Assembly (NCBI GenBank): GCA_944386055.1
Contig: CALWZP010000004.1
Location: forward strand, 1-64,000
Direction of reading: 5' to 3'
DNA length: 64,000 bases
Source: an uncultured Oscillospiraceae bacterium
Lineage (GTDB): Bacteria; Bacillota; Clostridia; Oscillospirales; Oscillospiraceae
Positions 1-8,017 of this stretch are shown here, one piece after another (the stretch's first letter is position 1; the number at the start of each line of letters is the position of its first letter). A model generated the notes under the pieces. It worked only from the letters and a program-made list of their open reading frames with translations. It did not search any database and was not told the DNA's origin. Position numbers and translations under genes: made by a program.

Positions 1-5
1 TGAAA

Positions 6-40
6 CAGGAAACGGCATGACCGTAGCCATGCCGTTCCTG
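6..40. repeat. Inverted repeat at window start
   Basis: Arms CAGGAAACGGCATG and CATGCCGTTCCTG (one base of slippage) surround an 8-nt loop. No U-run follows directly. It probably belongs to the 3' end of a gene lying outside the window, or to a terminator pair with the hairpin just downstream. Confidence 0.5.
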
Positions 41-65
41 CAAAAACTGATTACTTTCTTATGGC

Positions 66-93
66 CCCCGGACATCGCGGGGGTGCTTTTTAT
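66..93 (+). terminator. Probable terminator of the gene left of the window
   Basis: A GC-rich stem (CCCCCG / CGCGGGGG, loop around GACAT) is followed by GTGCTTTTTAT. It fits an intrinsic terminator for rightward transcription entering from outside the window. The stem is imperfect, so this is moderate evidence. Confidence 0.45.
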
Positions 94-128
94 GTGCGAG
101 GCGGTTGTGAATCAGATTAAAAAAGTTG

Positions 129-158
129 TTAGTGTAGGCAGACATGGCATGGTATAAT
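129..158 (+). promoter_or_regulatory. Candidate promoter of the first MerR gene
   Basis: A perfect -10 TATAAT lies at 153-158. The -35 is weak (TTAGTG at 129-134, 18-nt spacer). This AT-rich stretch is the only promoter-like sequence between the upstream terminator and the regulator gene starting at 270. Confidence 0.45.
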
Positions 159-191
159 AAAACACCAAAAAATGAGCTGCCGCGGCAGCTT

Positions 192-220
192 GTGCTCTAT
201 ATTTGAGTAATATAGAGCAC
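192..220. promoter_or_regulatory. Perfect 11-bp inverted repeat in the merR leader
   Basis: GTGCTCTATAT and ATATAGAGCAC are perfect 11-bp arms around a 7-nt spacer, between the probable promoter and the MerR start codon. It could be an autoregulatory operator or an mRNA hairpin. No protein assignment is possible from sequence alone. Confidence 0.5.
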
Positions 221-269
221 GATCAGCCTGCAGGCAGAGGAGCCACGGAAAACAGGAGGAGCGGCGAAT

Positions 270-1085
270 ATGTCAGACATACACGGATACAAGATCGGCG
301 AGGTGGCCCGGATGTACGGCCTCCCCAACGATACCCTGCGCTATTATGAGAGCCGGGGCATCATCACTCCCCGCCGGGATGAGGAGTCCGGGTATCGGTA
401 TTACGATGCTTGGGACCTGAACTACCTCCTGGATTGTATCTGGTACCGCGGCTACGATTTCTCCCTGTCCGATGTGGAGCAGATGGTGAATAAGGACGAT
501 CTGCCTGACTTCCTCAAACGCTGCCGCAAGCGGGAGGCGGAACTGCTCCATACCGTCAATGAGTACCAGAGAAAGCTGAAGAGCCTGGTGCTGTACCGGC
601 AGAAGCTCGGCCGCATTCCGCAGATGCTGGGGCAGTTCCGCATTGAGGACAGCCCCGCTATGGTCTGGCAGCGCCAGCGCCACCAGGGGGAGCTGGAGAA
701 GGGAGCGGCGGTGGACATCATTCGCCAGTGGACCGAGCGGATGCCCTATGTGAACCACACCTTCGTCATGCCGGAGATCAAACCCACAAAAGGGGAGTTC
801 AGCGATTACTGCTGGGGCTTCTCCCTTTCGCCGGAGGACATGGAGCTGTTTCATATGGAGATCCCTGAGACTGCGGAGTATATCCCGAGCTTTCGAAGCA
901 TCTACACCGTGTTCAGCGCCGGGGGAGAGGGGACCTTTATGGACGCCTTCAACGCCCAGGTCATCGCGCCCATCAAGGAGAAGGGCCATCAGATCCCCCG
1001 CCCGCCGGTGGGAAATCTGCTGGTGCGCATTCACGAGGACGGAAAGATGCGCCGCTTTTTCGAGGCGTGGGTGCCGATCGAGTGA
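270..1085 (+). CDS. MerR-family regulator with effector-binding C-terminal domain
   Basis: 271 aa. Residues ~7-75 form a MerR winged helix (KIGEVARMYGLPNDTLRYYE, then a GYRYY segment), ~85-118 the dimerising coiled coil, and ~120-271 a GyrI/BmrR-like effector domain rich in aromatics and ending FFEAWVPIE. Such proteins twist promoters with overlong spacers when a small, often aromatic, ligand binds. The ATG follows AGGAGGAG by about 8 nt. Directly downstream, after a terminator, lies a promoter with MerR geometry (1153-1183) leading into the cyclase and ene-reductase genes, so this is very probably their regulator. The ligand is unknown; the context suggests a polyphenol-type substrate. Confidence 0.85.
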   Translation: MSDIHGYKIGEVARMYGLPNDTLRYYESRGIITPRRDEESGYRYYDAWDLNYLLDCIWYRGYDFSLSDVEQMVNKDDLPDFLKRCRKREAELLHTVNEYQRKLKSLVLYRQKLGRIPQMLGQFRIEDSPAMVWQRQRHQGELEKGAAVDIIRQWTERMPYVNHTFVMPEIKPTKGEFSDYCWGFSLSPEDMELFHMEIPETAEYIPSFRSIYTVFSAGGEGTFMDAFNAQVIAPIKEKGHQIPRPPVGNLLVRIHEDGKMRRFFEAWVPIE

Positions 1086-1095
1086 TGGAGAGACA

Positions 1096-1124
1096 AAAAG
1101 CTGTGGCATTTGCCACAGCTTTTT
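1096..1124 (+). terminator. Intrinsic terminator after merR
   Basis: Near-perfect stem AAAAAGCTGTGGC / GCCACAGCTTTTT with an ATTT loop, ten bases after the stop codon. It separates the regulator transcript from the operon it probably controls. Confidence 0.9.
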
Positions 1125-1152
1125 GGTTGTAAGGGAGACAACGAAACAATTC

Positions 1153-1183
1153 TTGACCCTCGGGTTGCCTGAGGGTTTAAGAT
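1153..1183 (+). promoter_or_regulatory. MerR-type promoter with 19-bp spacer and dyad operator
   Basis: -35 TTGACC (1153-1158) and -10 TAAGAT (1178-1183) are 19 bp apart, the spacing typical of MerR-activated promoters. Within the spacer sits a dyad ACCCTCGGG (1156-1164) / CCTGAGGGT (1168-1176) with 8 of 9 paired positions matching around a 3-bp centre. This is the expected position of a MerR operator. The regulator at 270-1085 is the obvious partner. Confidence 0.8.
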
Positions 1184-1301
1184 ACCTTCGGAACGATGGA
1201 AAGTGTCCTCACAAACACCACATCATCCCTGTCACACCGCGCACAGGCCGAAGACGCCCCCAGCGGCACAGGCCCGGCGCAGAATGAGGAGGAACTCGGC
1301 T

Positions 1302-1940
1302 ATGATTCATGATCTGACCATCACCTTGGATGAAAACACCCTGCCCTTCCCGGACAGCGGCGACCCCCACATGACCTGGAAGCATCTGGTGGACCACAAT
1401 GTCTACAAGTGCCAGGTCTCCCTGTTCTCCATGGTGACCCACCTGGGCACCCATGTGGACGCTCCCCTGCATTACTGCAAGGGGGGGAAGACCACCGCGG
1501 AGATCGATCTGTCCGCCTACGCAGGCCAGGCGGTCTGCCTGGACATGACTCCCTATATGGATCAGGGGGACGAGCTGGACATCACCGCCGTGATGGAGAA
1601 GAACAAGGATCTGATCCAAAAGGGCGACATCATCGTGCTGTACACCGGATATGAAAATCTGGTGGGCAAGATGGAGTATTTTGACTATAAGGATTTCAAC
1701 GGCAACACCGGTGAGATTTTGGAGAAATATGGCTGCAAAGGCATCGGCTTCGACATGTCTTCCATCGACCGCTCCGGCCGGGCGCACCAGTCTGTGCTCA
1801 GCCGCGGGATGAGCATCATTGAATCCCTCATCAACCTCAAGCCTCTTGTCGGCAAGCGCTTCTATCTCAGCGCTGTGCCCCTGAAGTTCGCCGACGGCGA
1901 CGGCAGCCCCGTGCGCGCTTATGCGGTGACGGACGACTAA
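1302..1940 (+). CDS. Cyclase-family metal-dependent hydrolase (ring-opening cyclohydrolase candidate)
   Basis: 212 aa from the ATG at 1302, which follows GAGGAGG; the open frame continues upstream but without a ribosome site. The family signature HLGTHVDAPLH gives metal ligands His47, His51, Asp53 and His57, and a late HQSVLSRGMSIIESL segment supplies the conserved His/Glu. The family (Pfam cyclase) includes kynurenine formamidase, isatin hydrolase and enzymes that hydrolyse cyclic diketones. It is the first gene of the MerR-controlled operon, 51 nt ahead of an ene-reductase. In this context it could open a reduced phenolic ring such as dihydrophloroglucinol. The family is sure; the substrate is inference. 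Confidence 0.85.
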   Translation: MIHDLTITLDENTLPFPDSGDPHMTWKHLVDHNVYKCQVSLFSMVTHLGTHVDAPLHYCKGGKTTAEIDLSAYAGQAVCLDMTPYMDQGDELDITAVMEKNKDLIQKGDIIVLYTGYENLVGKMEYFDYKDFNGNTGEILEKYGCKGIGFDMSSIDRSGRAHQSVLSRGMSIIESLINLKPLVGKRFYLSAVPLKFADGDGSPVRAYAVTDD

Positions 1941-1991
1941 TACCGGACGAAAGACAGAACAAGCATCCAACATCAAAGGAGAATGAACCAT

Positions 1992-3929
1992 ATGGAATTG
2001 AAGCACCTGTTTTCCCCTATGAAGATCGGCAGCTGTGAGATCCCCAACCGCACGGTGGTCCCCGCCATGGTGGCCAATATGTGTCCCGACAACGGCAAGG
2101 CCTCCGAGCAGTATATCCGCTATCACGAGGAGAAGGCCAAGGGAGGCTGGGGCCTGATCATCACCGAGGACTACCGGGTCAACCCCAATGCGGGCGGCTA
2201 TCCCCACATCTGCGGCCTGTGGTCGGAGGAGCAGATCCCCAGCCACAAGAAGTTCACCGACACCATCCATCAGTATGAGAGCAAGGTATTCTGTCAGATC
2301 TACCACGCCGGCCGCCAGGCCAACCACTTCGTCAACGGCGGCGTGCAGCCCATGTCCTGCTCCCCCATTGCCGACGCCTGGAACAAGGAGGTCCCCCGTG
2401 AGCTGACCATCCCCGAGATCCAGCAGATCGTCAAGGACTTCGGCGTCACCGCGGGCAACGCCAAGAAGGCGGGCTTCGACGGTATCGAGATCCACGCCGC
2501 CCACGGCTATCTGATCCACCAGTTCCTCTCCCCCAACTGCAACCACCGCATCGACGAGTACGGCGGCAGCTATCTCAACCGGGTGCGCTTCCTGAAGGAG
2601 ATCATGGAGGCCTGCCGCGCCGCCGTGGGGCCTGACTTCCCCATCATGGTGCGCGTCTCCGCCGAGGAGAACTCCGAGGGCGGCCGCCGCTTCCACGAGA
2701 CCCGCCAGATCCTGCTGGACCTGCAGGAGTGGGGCGCCGATGCCATCCACCTGTCCAACGGCATGTACGGCGTGTTCTCCTCCCTGGGCATCGTGGCCTC
2801 CCACTATCAGCACCACGGCTGGAACATGGACTTCGCCGCCGAGGCCAAGAAGTTCCTGCACATCCCTGTGGTCACCGTGGGCCGCATTGCCGAGCCCTGC
2901 ATGGCGGAGGACATCATCGCCTCCGGCAAGGCGGACTTTGTGGCCATGGGCCGCGAGTCCCTCACCGACCCCCACTGGCCCGAGAAGGCCAAGGCGGGCA
3001 AGTATAACGATATCCGCCACTGCATCGGCTGCCTGCAGGGCTGCACCGCCTCCACCTATCAGGGGGTGCCTCTGTACTGCGTGATCAACCCCGAACTGGG
3101 CCACGAGTTCGAGTATGACTACTCCAAGGTGGCAAGCCCCAAGACCGTGTATGTGGCCGGCGCCGGCATCGCCGGCATGGAGGCCGCCCGGGCCGCCGCC
3201 ATCAAGGGCCACAAGGTGGAGCTGTACGAGGCGTCCGGCACCGTGGGCGGGCAGTTCACCTCCGCCGCCTATCCTCCCTACAAGGGGGATTACACCGGCT
3301 ATATCGCCTGGCTGTACCGGGAGATCCAGAAGTATGACAACATTACCCTGCACCTGAATACCAAGCTCACCGCCGAGATGGTGAAGGCGGGCAAGCCGGA
3401 CAAGGTCATCGTGGCCACCGGCGCCAAGCCCATCATCCCCAAGGTGCCCGGCATCAACAACTCCAAGGTCATCACCGTGGAGGAGGCTCTGCTGGGCAAG
3501 AAGGATGTGGGCATGAATGTCCTCATCGCCGGCGGCGGCATGAGCGGCACCGAGACCGCGGCCTTCTTCGGAATGCAGTGCAAGTCCCGGGTGACCATCA
3601 TCGAGATGCGGGATGACATCGCCCTGGAGCTGGAGGCCGGCATCCGCGACGATCTGCGCACCGTGCTGCGCCGCCTGTTCGTGGATGTGAAGTGCAACAC
3701 CGCGCTGGCCGGCGTCACCGACGAGGGCGCGCTGCTGAAGCAGGGCGACGACATCAAGCTGTTCCCCTGCGACACCATCATCCTGTCCATCGGCGTCCGG
3801 GCGGACAACGCGCTGGCCGAGGAGCTGAAGGACACCGGCGTGGAGGTGGTCACTGTGGGCGACGCCGTCAAGGCCCGCCAGATCACCGAGGCCAGCCGTG
3901 AGGGCTTTGTGGCCGGCCTCAACGCCTGA
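1992..3929 (+). CDS. Old-yellow-enzyme-type Fe-S/FMN/FAD ene-reductase
   Basis: 645 aa, start chosen at the second ATG (1992), which is well spaced from AAAGGAG. Residues ~1-340 form the FMN TIM barrel with the HAAHGY motif at 168-173. Cys344, 347, 351 and 363 (C-x2-C-x3-C-x11-C) bind a [4Fe-4S] cluster. Residues ~385-645 carry two dinucleotide motifs (GAGIAG and GGGMSG). This is the architecture of 2,4-dienoyl-CoA reductase, BaiCD/BaiH and cinnamate/flavonoid ene-reductases, which use NAD(P)H to reduce activated C=C bonds in the cytoplasm. Co-expression with the cyclase-family hydrolase suggests reduction then hydrolysis of a cyclic enone, for example the keto form of a polyhydroxybenzene. 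The substrate is unproven. Confidence 0.88.
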   Translation: MELKHLFSPMKIGSCEIPNRTVVPAMVANMCPDNGKASEQYIRYHEEKAKGGWGLIITEDYRVNPNAGGYPHICGLWSEEQIPSHKKFTDTIHQYESKVFCQIYHAGRQANHFVNGGVQPMSCSPIADAWNKEVPRELTIPEIQQIVKDFGVTAGNAKKAGFDGIEIHAAHGYLIHQFLSPNCNHRIDEYGGSYLNRVRFLKEIMEACRAAVGPDFPIMVRVSAEENSEGGRRFHETRQILLDLQEWGADAIHLSNGMYGVFSSLGIVASHYQHHGWNMDFAAEAKKFLHIPVVTVGRIAEPCMAEDIIASGKADFVAMGRESLTDPHWPEKAKAGKYNDIRHCIGCLQGCTASTYQGVPLYCVINPELGHEFEYDYSKVASPKTVYVAGAGIAGMEAARAAAIKGHKVELYEASGTVGGQFTSAAYPPYKGDYTGYIAWLYREIQKYDNITLHLNTKLTAEMVKAGKPDKVIVATGAKPIIPKVPGINNSKVITVEEALLGKKDVGMNVLIAGGGMSGTETAAFFGMQCKSRVTIIEMRDDIALELEAGIRDDLRTVLRRLFVDVKCNTALAGVTDEGALLKQGDDIKLFPCDTIILSIGVRADNALAEELKDTGVEVVTVGDAVKARQITEASREGFVAGLNA

Positions 3930-4301
3930 GCAGATCACTCTGATATCATCTTCCCCCCCTGTAACCCGGGCGGGCGGCGTAAGCCGCCCGCCCGGGCGTT
4001 TTGCTGCCGGGACAAGGGAAAACGGTGCCGCCGTGCTTTGGCGGGGGAGCGCGAGGGGGCGGCGGCCCGCCTCGCGTCGGATCGCATCCCCCGCAGTTCC
4101 CGCGAAACTGCGGCGCGCCCAGCGCGGACTTTCCCCCTGCGGGGGAAAGTAACGGGATGCAACGGGCGGCGTAAGCCGCCCGCCCGGGGTTTTTGCGCAC
4201 GCCCCATGCACTGCGCTGCCCCCCTTGATAAATGGGGGAAAGTGTGAGACAATAACGGGGAGATTTCTGACAAGAGCGGGCCTTGCCCGCGGGAGAAAGC
4301 C
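3930..4301. repeat. Intergenic REP-like block of GC-rich palindromes
   Basis: The 372-nt gap holds no convincing gene. It contains a perfect 14-bp-arm palindrome with GTAA loop (3965-3996), CCGCAGTT/AACTGCGG (4091-4113), a perfect ACTTTCCCCC/GGGGGAAAGT hairpin (4128-4150), and a second copy of the CGGGCGGC-GTAA-GCCGCCCG core (4163-4182) followed by CCCGGGGTTTTTG. The first hairpin can also serve as terminator for the ene-reductase operon. The nested layout resembles bacterial interspersed palindromic elements. Confidence 0.7.
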
Positions 4302-6665
4302 ATGAACGATCTGTTTGAAAAATCCATCCAGCTGCTGGAGCTGCCCCAGGTGCTGGCCATGCTGGCGGAGCAGGCGGTGACCCAGGAGGGGAAGGAGCGC
4401 TGTGCCGCCCTGCGTCCCTTCACCGAGGAGGGCGATGTGGCCCGGGCCCAGGAGGAGACCACCGCCGCGGTGAAGATGCTCAGCCTGTACGGGACGCCGT
4501 CCCTGTCCGGGGTGAAGCCGGTGGGGCCCTCCCTCCAGCGGGCGGACATGGGGGGAAGCCTGAACACCACCGAGCTGCTGGAGATCGCCGGGGTGCTGCG
4601 GGCGGCCCGGGCGGGGAAGGAGTACGGCGGTGGGGAGGAGAAGACCTGCATCGACCACCTGTTCCGCTCCCTCACCGCCAACCGGTACCTGGAGGAGCGG
4701 ATCACCGGCTCCATCGTGGGGGAGAACGAGCTCTCCGACGCCGCCAGCTCCGAGCTGGCCTCCATCCGCCGGCACATCCGGGCCGCCGAGGGGAAGGTGC
4801 GGGATATCCTGCAGAAGCTGGTCTCCTCCAGCCAGTCCAAATACCTCCAGGAGAACATCATCACCACCCGTGCCGGACGCTTTGTGGTGCCGGTGAAGTC
4901 GGAGCACAAGAACGACATCCCCGGCCTGGTCCACGATGTGTCCGCCTCCGGCGGCACCTTTTTCATCGAGCCTATGGGGGTGGTGAAGGCCAACAACGAG
5001 CTGCGGGAGCTCCGGGCCCGGGAGAAAAAGGAGATCGAGCGCATCCTGGCGGAGCTGTCCGCCGAGTGTGCCGCCCATAAGGAGGATATCCTCCAGGACT
5101 ACACCCTGCTGGTGCTGCTGGACTGCATCTTCGCCCGGGCGGGGCTGTCGGTGCGGATGAGCGGGACCCAGCCGCGGCTGTCCCACCGGGTGCTGGACCT
5201 GAAGCGGGCCCGTCACCCCCTGCTGGACCCCAGGAAGGCGGTGCCCAACGACCTGAAGCTGGGGGAGGACTATGACACTCTGGTGATCACCGGCCCCAAC
5301 ACCGGCGGCAAGACGGTCACCCTGAAGACCATGGGACTGCTGACCCTCATGGCCCAGTGCGGCCTGCATATCCCCGCCGGGGCGGACAGCAGCGTGCGGG
5401 TGGTGCGCCAGGTGTTGGCGGACATCGGGGATGAGCAGTCCATCGCCCAGTCCCTGTCCACCTTCTCTTCGCATATGACCAACATCGTGGGCATCCTGAA
5501 GGAGACCGATGAGCGCACCCTGGTGCTCTTTGACGAGCTGGGGGCAGGCACCGACCCGGTGGAGGGGGCCGCTCTGGCTGCCGCCATCATCCAGCGGACT
5601 CGGGAGCTGGGGGCCCATGTGGCTGCCACCACCCACTATGCCGAGCTGAAGATCTTCGCCATGACCACCCCCGGAGTGGAGAACGGCTCCTGCGAGTTCA
5701 ATGTGGAGACGCTGGAGCCCACCTACCGCCTGCTCATCGGCATCCCGGGAAAGTCCAACGCCTTCGCCATCTCCCGCCGGCTGGGGCTGGACGAGGCGGT
5801 CATCCAGGCCGCCGCCCGGCGCATCGACAGCGAGAGCGTCCGCTTCGAGGATGTGCTCACCCAGCTGGAGCAGCGCCGCCAGGAGCTGGAGCGGGAACGG
5901 GACGAGGCCGCCCGTCTGCGCCGGGAGGCGGAGGAGGCCCGGGATAAGGCCCGGGAGTACCGCCGGGAGATGGAGCGGGCCAGGGACAAGGCGGCGGAGA
6001 AGGCCCGGGCGGAGGCCGAGGAGGTGCTGCGCCAGGCCAGAGAGGCCAGCGACCAGGTGTTCGCCCAGCTGCGGGAGCTGGAGAAGCAGAGTCGCCGGGA
6101 GCAGAACTGGCAGCAGGTGAACGACCAGCGGGCCCAGGCCCGGCATCTGCTCAACGAGGCGGAGGACCGCCTGGGCCGCCGGGAGGAGCGCCCCGCCCCG
6201 CCCCCCACCCGCCCCGCCAGGGAGGGGGACACGGTGGAGCTGGTGTCCATGGGCACCCGGGCCACCGTACTTTCCGTGAACAAGGACGGCACCCTTCGCC
6301 TCCAGGCGGGCATCCTCACCATCACGGCCAAACAGGAGGAGGTCCGGGTGGTGGAGGGGGAGACCCAGAGAAAGGTGGAGCGCCAGGTAAGCAGCGCCCG
6401 GGCGAAGCTCCACGCCGCCGGCGCCCCCGCCCAGGTGGACCTGCGGGGAATGACGGTGGACGAGGCGCTGGCCGCACTGGATCTTTATCTGGACAACGCC
6501 ATGCTGGCCCGGCTGGAGTCGGTGACCATCATCCACGGCAAGGGCACCGGCGCGGTGCGCCGCGCGGTGCGGGAGCACCTGAAGCGCAGCCGCTATGTCA
6601 AGTCCTTCCGACCCGGCCGCTTCGGCGAGGGGGAGGACGGGGTGACGGTGGCGGAGCTGAAATAA
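4302..6665 (+). CDS. mutS2: MutS2 family endonuclease/ATPase
   Basis: 787 aa, usual length. The order is an N-terminal clamp/lever region, an ABC-type ATPase with Walker A GPNTGGKT (residues ~330-337), STFSSHM and Walker B LVLFDELGAGTDP, a long Arg/Glu-rich coiled coil (~510-630), and a C-terminal Smr nuclease domain (VDLRGMTVDEAL then IIHGKGTGAVR). MutS2 acts on branched DNA to limit homologous recombination, and in Firmicutes also rescues collided ribosomes. A weak GGGAG-like site precedes ATG. The very purine-biased codons produce a huge spurious antisense frame. Confidence 0.97.
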   Translation: MNDLFEKSIQLLELPQVLAMLAEQAVTQEGKERCAALRPFTEEGDVARAQEETTAAVKMLSLYGTPSLSGVKPVGPSLQRADMGGSLNTTELLEIAGVLRAARAGKEYGGGEEKTCIDHLFRSLTANRYLEERITGSIVGENELSDAASSELASIRRHIRAAEGKVRDILQKLVSSSQSKYLQENIITTRAGRFVVPVKSEHKNDIPGLVHDVSASGGTFFIEPMGVVKANNELRELRAREKKEIERILAELSAECAAHKEDILQDYTLLVLLDCIFARAGLSVRMSGTQPRLSHRVLDLKRARHPLLDPRKAVPNDLKLGEDYDTLVITGPNTGGKTVTLKTMGLLTLMAQCGLHIPAGADSSVRVVRQVLADIGDEQSIAQSLSTFSSHMTNIVGILKETDERTLVLFDELGAGTDPVEGAALAAAIIQRTRELGAHVAATTHYAELKIFAMTTPGVENGSCEFNVETLEPTYRLLIGIPGKSNAFAISRRLGLDEAVIQAAARRIDSESVRFEDVLTQLEQRRQELERERDEAARLRREAEEARDKAREYRREMERARDKAAEKARAEAEEVLRQAREASDQVFAQLRELEKQSRREQNWQQVNDQRAQARHLLNEAEDRLGRREERPAPPPTRPAREGDTVELVSMGTRATVLSVNKDGTLRLQAGILTITAKQEEVRVVEGETQRKVERQVSSARAKLHAAGAPAQVDLRGMTVDEALAALDLYLDNAMLARLESVTIIHGKGTGAVRRAVREHLKRSRYVKSFRPGRFGEGEDGVTVAELK

Positions 6666-6746
6666 GCCGCTGCTCCCATCGGTCTGCCTGCAACAGAGTG
6701 TGACGAATTCAGCGGCCGGAGAGGAATATTTTTGTGTGAAATACCA

Positions 6747-6775
6747 TTGACGATTGTCAAGAATTTTGCTATTCT
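6747..6775 (+). promoter_or_regulatory. Promoter of the HPr gene
   Basis: -35 TTGACG (6747-6752), 17-nt spacer, -10 TATTCT (6770-6775). The -35 is part of a small palindrome TTGACGATTGTCAA. It lies in the AT-rich gap between mutS2 and the HPr gene. Confidence 0.75.
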
Positions 6776-6823
6776 AAACTTACATCTATGACTTCTGTGA
6801 ATGGGAGTAGGAGGCGTCAAAGC

Positions 6824-7087
6824 ATGTATATCAAAGAGGCTGTCGTCAACAATCAGGTGGGACTCCACGCCCGGCCTGCGACCTTCTTTATTCAGAAAGC
6901 CAACGAATTCAAGAGTTCCATCTGGGTGGAGAAGGATGAGCGGAGGGTCAATGCGAAGAGCCTGCTGGGTGTCCTCTCCCTGGGCATTGTAAAGGGGACC
7001 GCCATCAACCTCATCGCGGACGGCCCCGACGAGAAAGAGGCGGTAGAGGCCCTGATCGAGCTGATCTCCACCAATTTTTCCGAATAA
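6824..7087 (+). CDS. ptsH: HPr family phosphocarrier protein
   Basis: 87 aa from ATG 6824, preceded by GTAGGAGGCG. His15 lies in GLHARPA (site phosphorylated by PEP through Enzyme I) and Ser46 lies in NAKSLLGVLSLG (site for HPr kinase in Firmicutes), so both the sugar-transport and the regulatory phosphorylation sites are intact. It is cytoplasmic. The gene stands alone with its own promoter and terminator. No Enzyme I is adjacent, so it serves PTS components elsewhere in the genome or acts mainly in carbon regulation. Confidence 0.93.
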   Translation: MYIKEAVVNNQVGLHARPATFFIQKANEFKSSIWVEKDERRVNAKSLLGVLSLGIVKGTAINLIADGPDEKEAVEALIELISTNFSE

Positions 7088-7102
7088 TTTCCTGTAAACC
7101 TG

Positions 7103-7133
7103 AAAAGGCGCCGCGGATGCGGCGCCTTTTTTG
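7103..7133 (+). terminator. Intrinsic terminator after HPr
   Basis: AAAAGGCGCCGC / GCGGCGCCTTTTTT stem with GGAT loop, 16 nt after the stop codon. Confidence 0.92.
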
Positions 7134-7150
7134 TACCGTGGAGGGCTGTT

Positions 7151-7951
7151 ATGAAGGAGATGCCGGTTTCTTACCAGACGATGCTGACCCGCCTGGAGCA
7201 GAAGGAGCGGCGGAGAGAGCGGGAGCCTGCGGGGCCGAGACCGCTGAAGCAAGCGGGGGAACAGTTAGAGGGGAAGGTGCCGGACGGCGTGCGCCGGGGG
7301 CTGGAGACCGCCTTTCAAAAGGCGTTTGCACTGCTGTTCGGACCGGGCGGGACTCGACTAGTGGAGCGTACCCTTCGTCGGGAGACGCTGGCGCGGGACG
7401 AGGCGCTGTGGCACAGGTCCCGCACCCCCGGAGAGGAGCGGGCCGCCCTGAAGCGGCTGAGACGGGGGGAGCGGGTCAGCCGCAGTCTCACCTCCGCCGC
7501 TGCGGGGGCGGAGGGGGCGGTCCTGGGACTGCTGGGCATCGGCCTGCCCGACATCCCGGTGTTTCTGGGGGTGCTGCTGCGGGGACTGTACGAGAGCGCC
7601 CGGCGCTACGGCTTCTCCTATGAGAGCGCGGAGGAGCGCTGTTACCTGCTGCTGGTGCTCCAGGGCGCCCTGGCGGAGGGGGAGGAGCGGGCCGCGCTGG
7701 GTCTCCGGGCGGACCGGCTGGGCCGCGCCCTGGACCATGGATGGGAGGTCTCCTGCAGCGTAGAGGAGGAGATCGCCGCCGCCTGCCGGGCGCTGGCCGG
7801 GCGGCTGCTCACCGCCAAATTCGTCCAGGGGATCCCTCTGGTGGGGGCGGTGGGGGGCGCGGTGAACCTCACGCTGTACCGGCGGGTCTCTTATTATGGC
7901 GCGCTCAAGTACTGCAAGCGTTTCCTGGAAAAGCGGGTGCGCGGCATATGA
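7151..7951 (+). CDS. EcsC family protein
   Basis: 266 aa. It has a basic, charged N-terminus (~1-60), then an alanine/glycine-rich hydrophobic core around residues 110-150 (SLTSAAAGAEGAVLGLLGIG, DIPVFLGVLLRG) and a C-terminal segment near 220-245 (VQGIPLVGAVGGAVNLTLY) typical of EcsC-like proteins. The family is named after a gene of the B. subtilis ecs ABC operon; its biochemical role is not established. Here it has no ABC partner. It probably associates with the membrane. Start ATG lies close behind the HPr terminator. Confidence 0.75.
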   Translation: MKEMPVSYQTMLTRLEQKERRREREPAGPRPLKQAGEQLEGKVPDGVRRGLETAFQKAFALLFGPGGTRLVERTLRRETLARDEALWHRSRTPGEERAALKRLRRGERVSRSLTSAAAGAEGAVLGLLGIGLPDIPVFLGVLLRGLYESARRYGFSYESAEERCYLLLVLQGALAEGEERAALGLRADRLGRALDHGWEVSCSVEEEIAAACRALAGRLLTAKFVQGIPLVGAVGGAVNLTLYRRVSYYGALKYCKRFLEKRVRGI

Positions 7952-8017
7952 TGGAGGAGACTGCCCGAAGACATCTGCCGGCACAGAAGCATGGCGGTAC
8001 CTGGAGATAGGGAAGAT

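Noticed and set aside
1209..6578. Minus-strand open frame of 1789 codons antisense to the cyclase, ene-reductase and mutS2 genes
   Set aside because: It is a shadow of strongly biased GC3 codons in real plus-strand genes; composition is Leu/Gly/His-rich with no domains, and it crosses several genes and a terminator.
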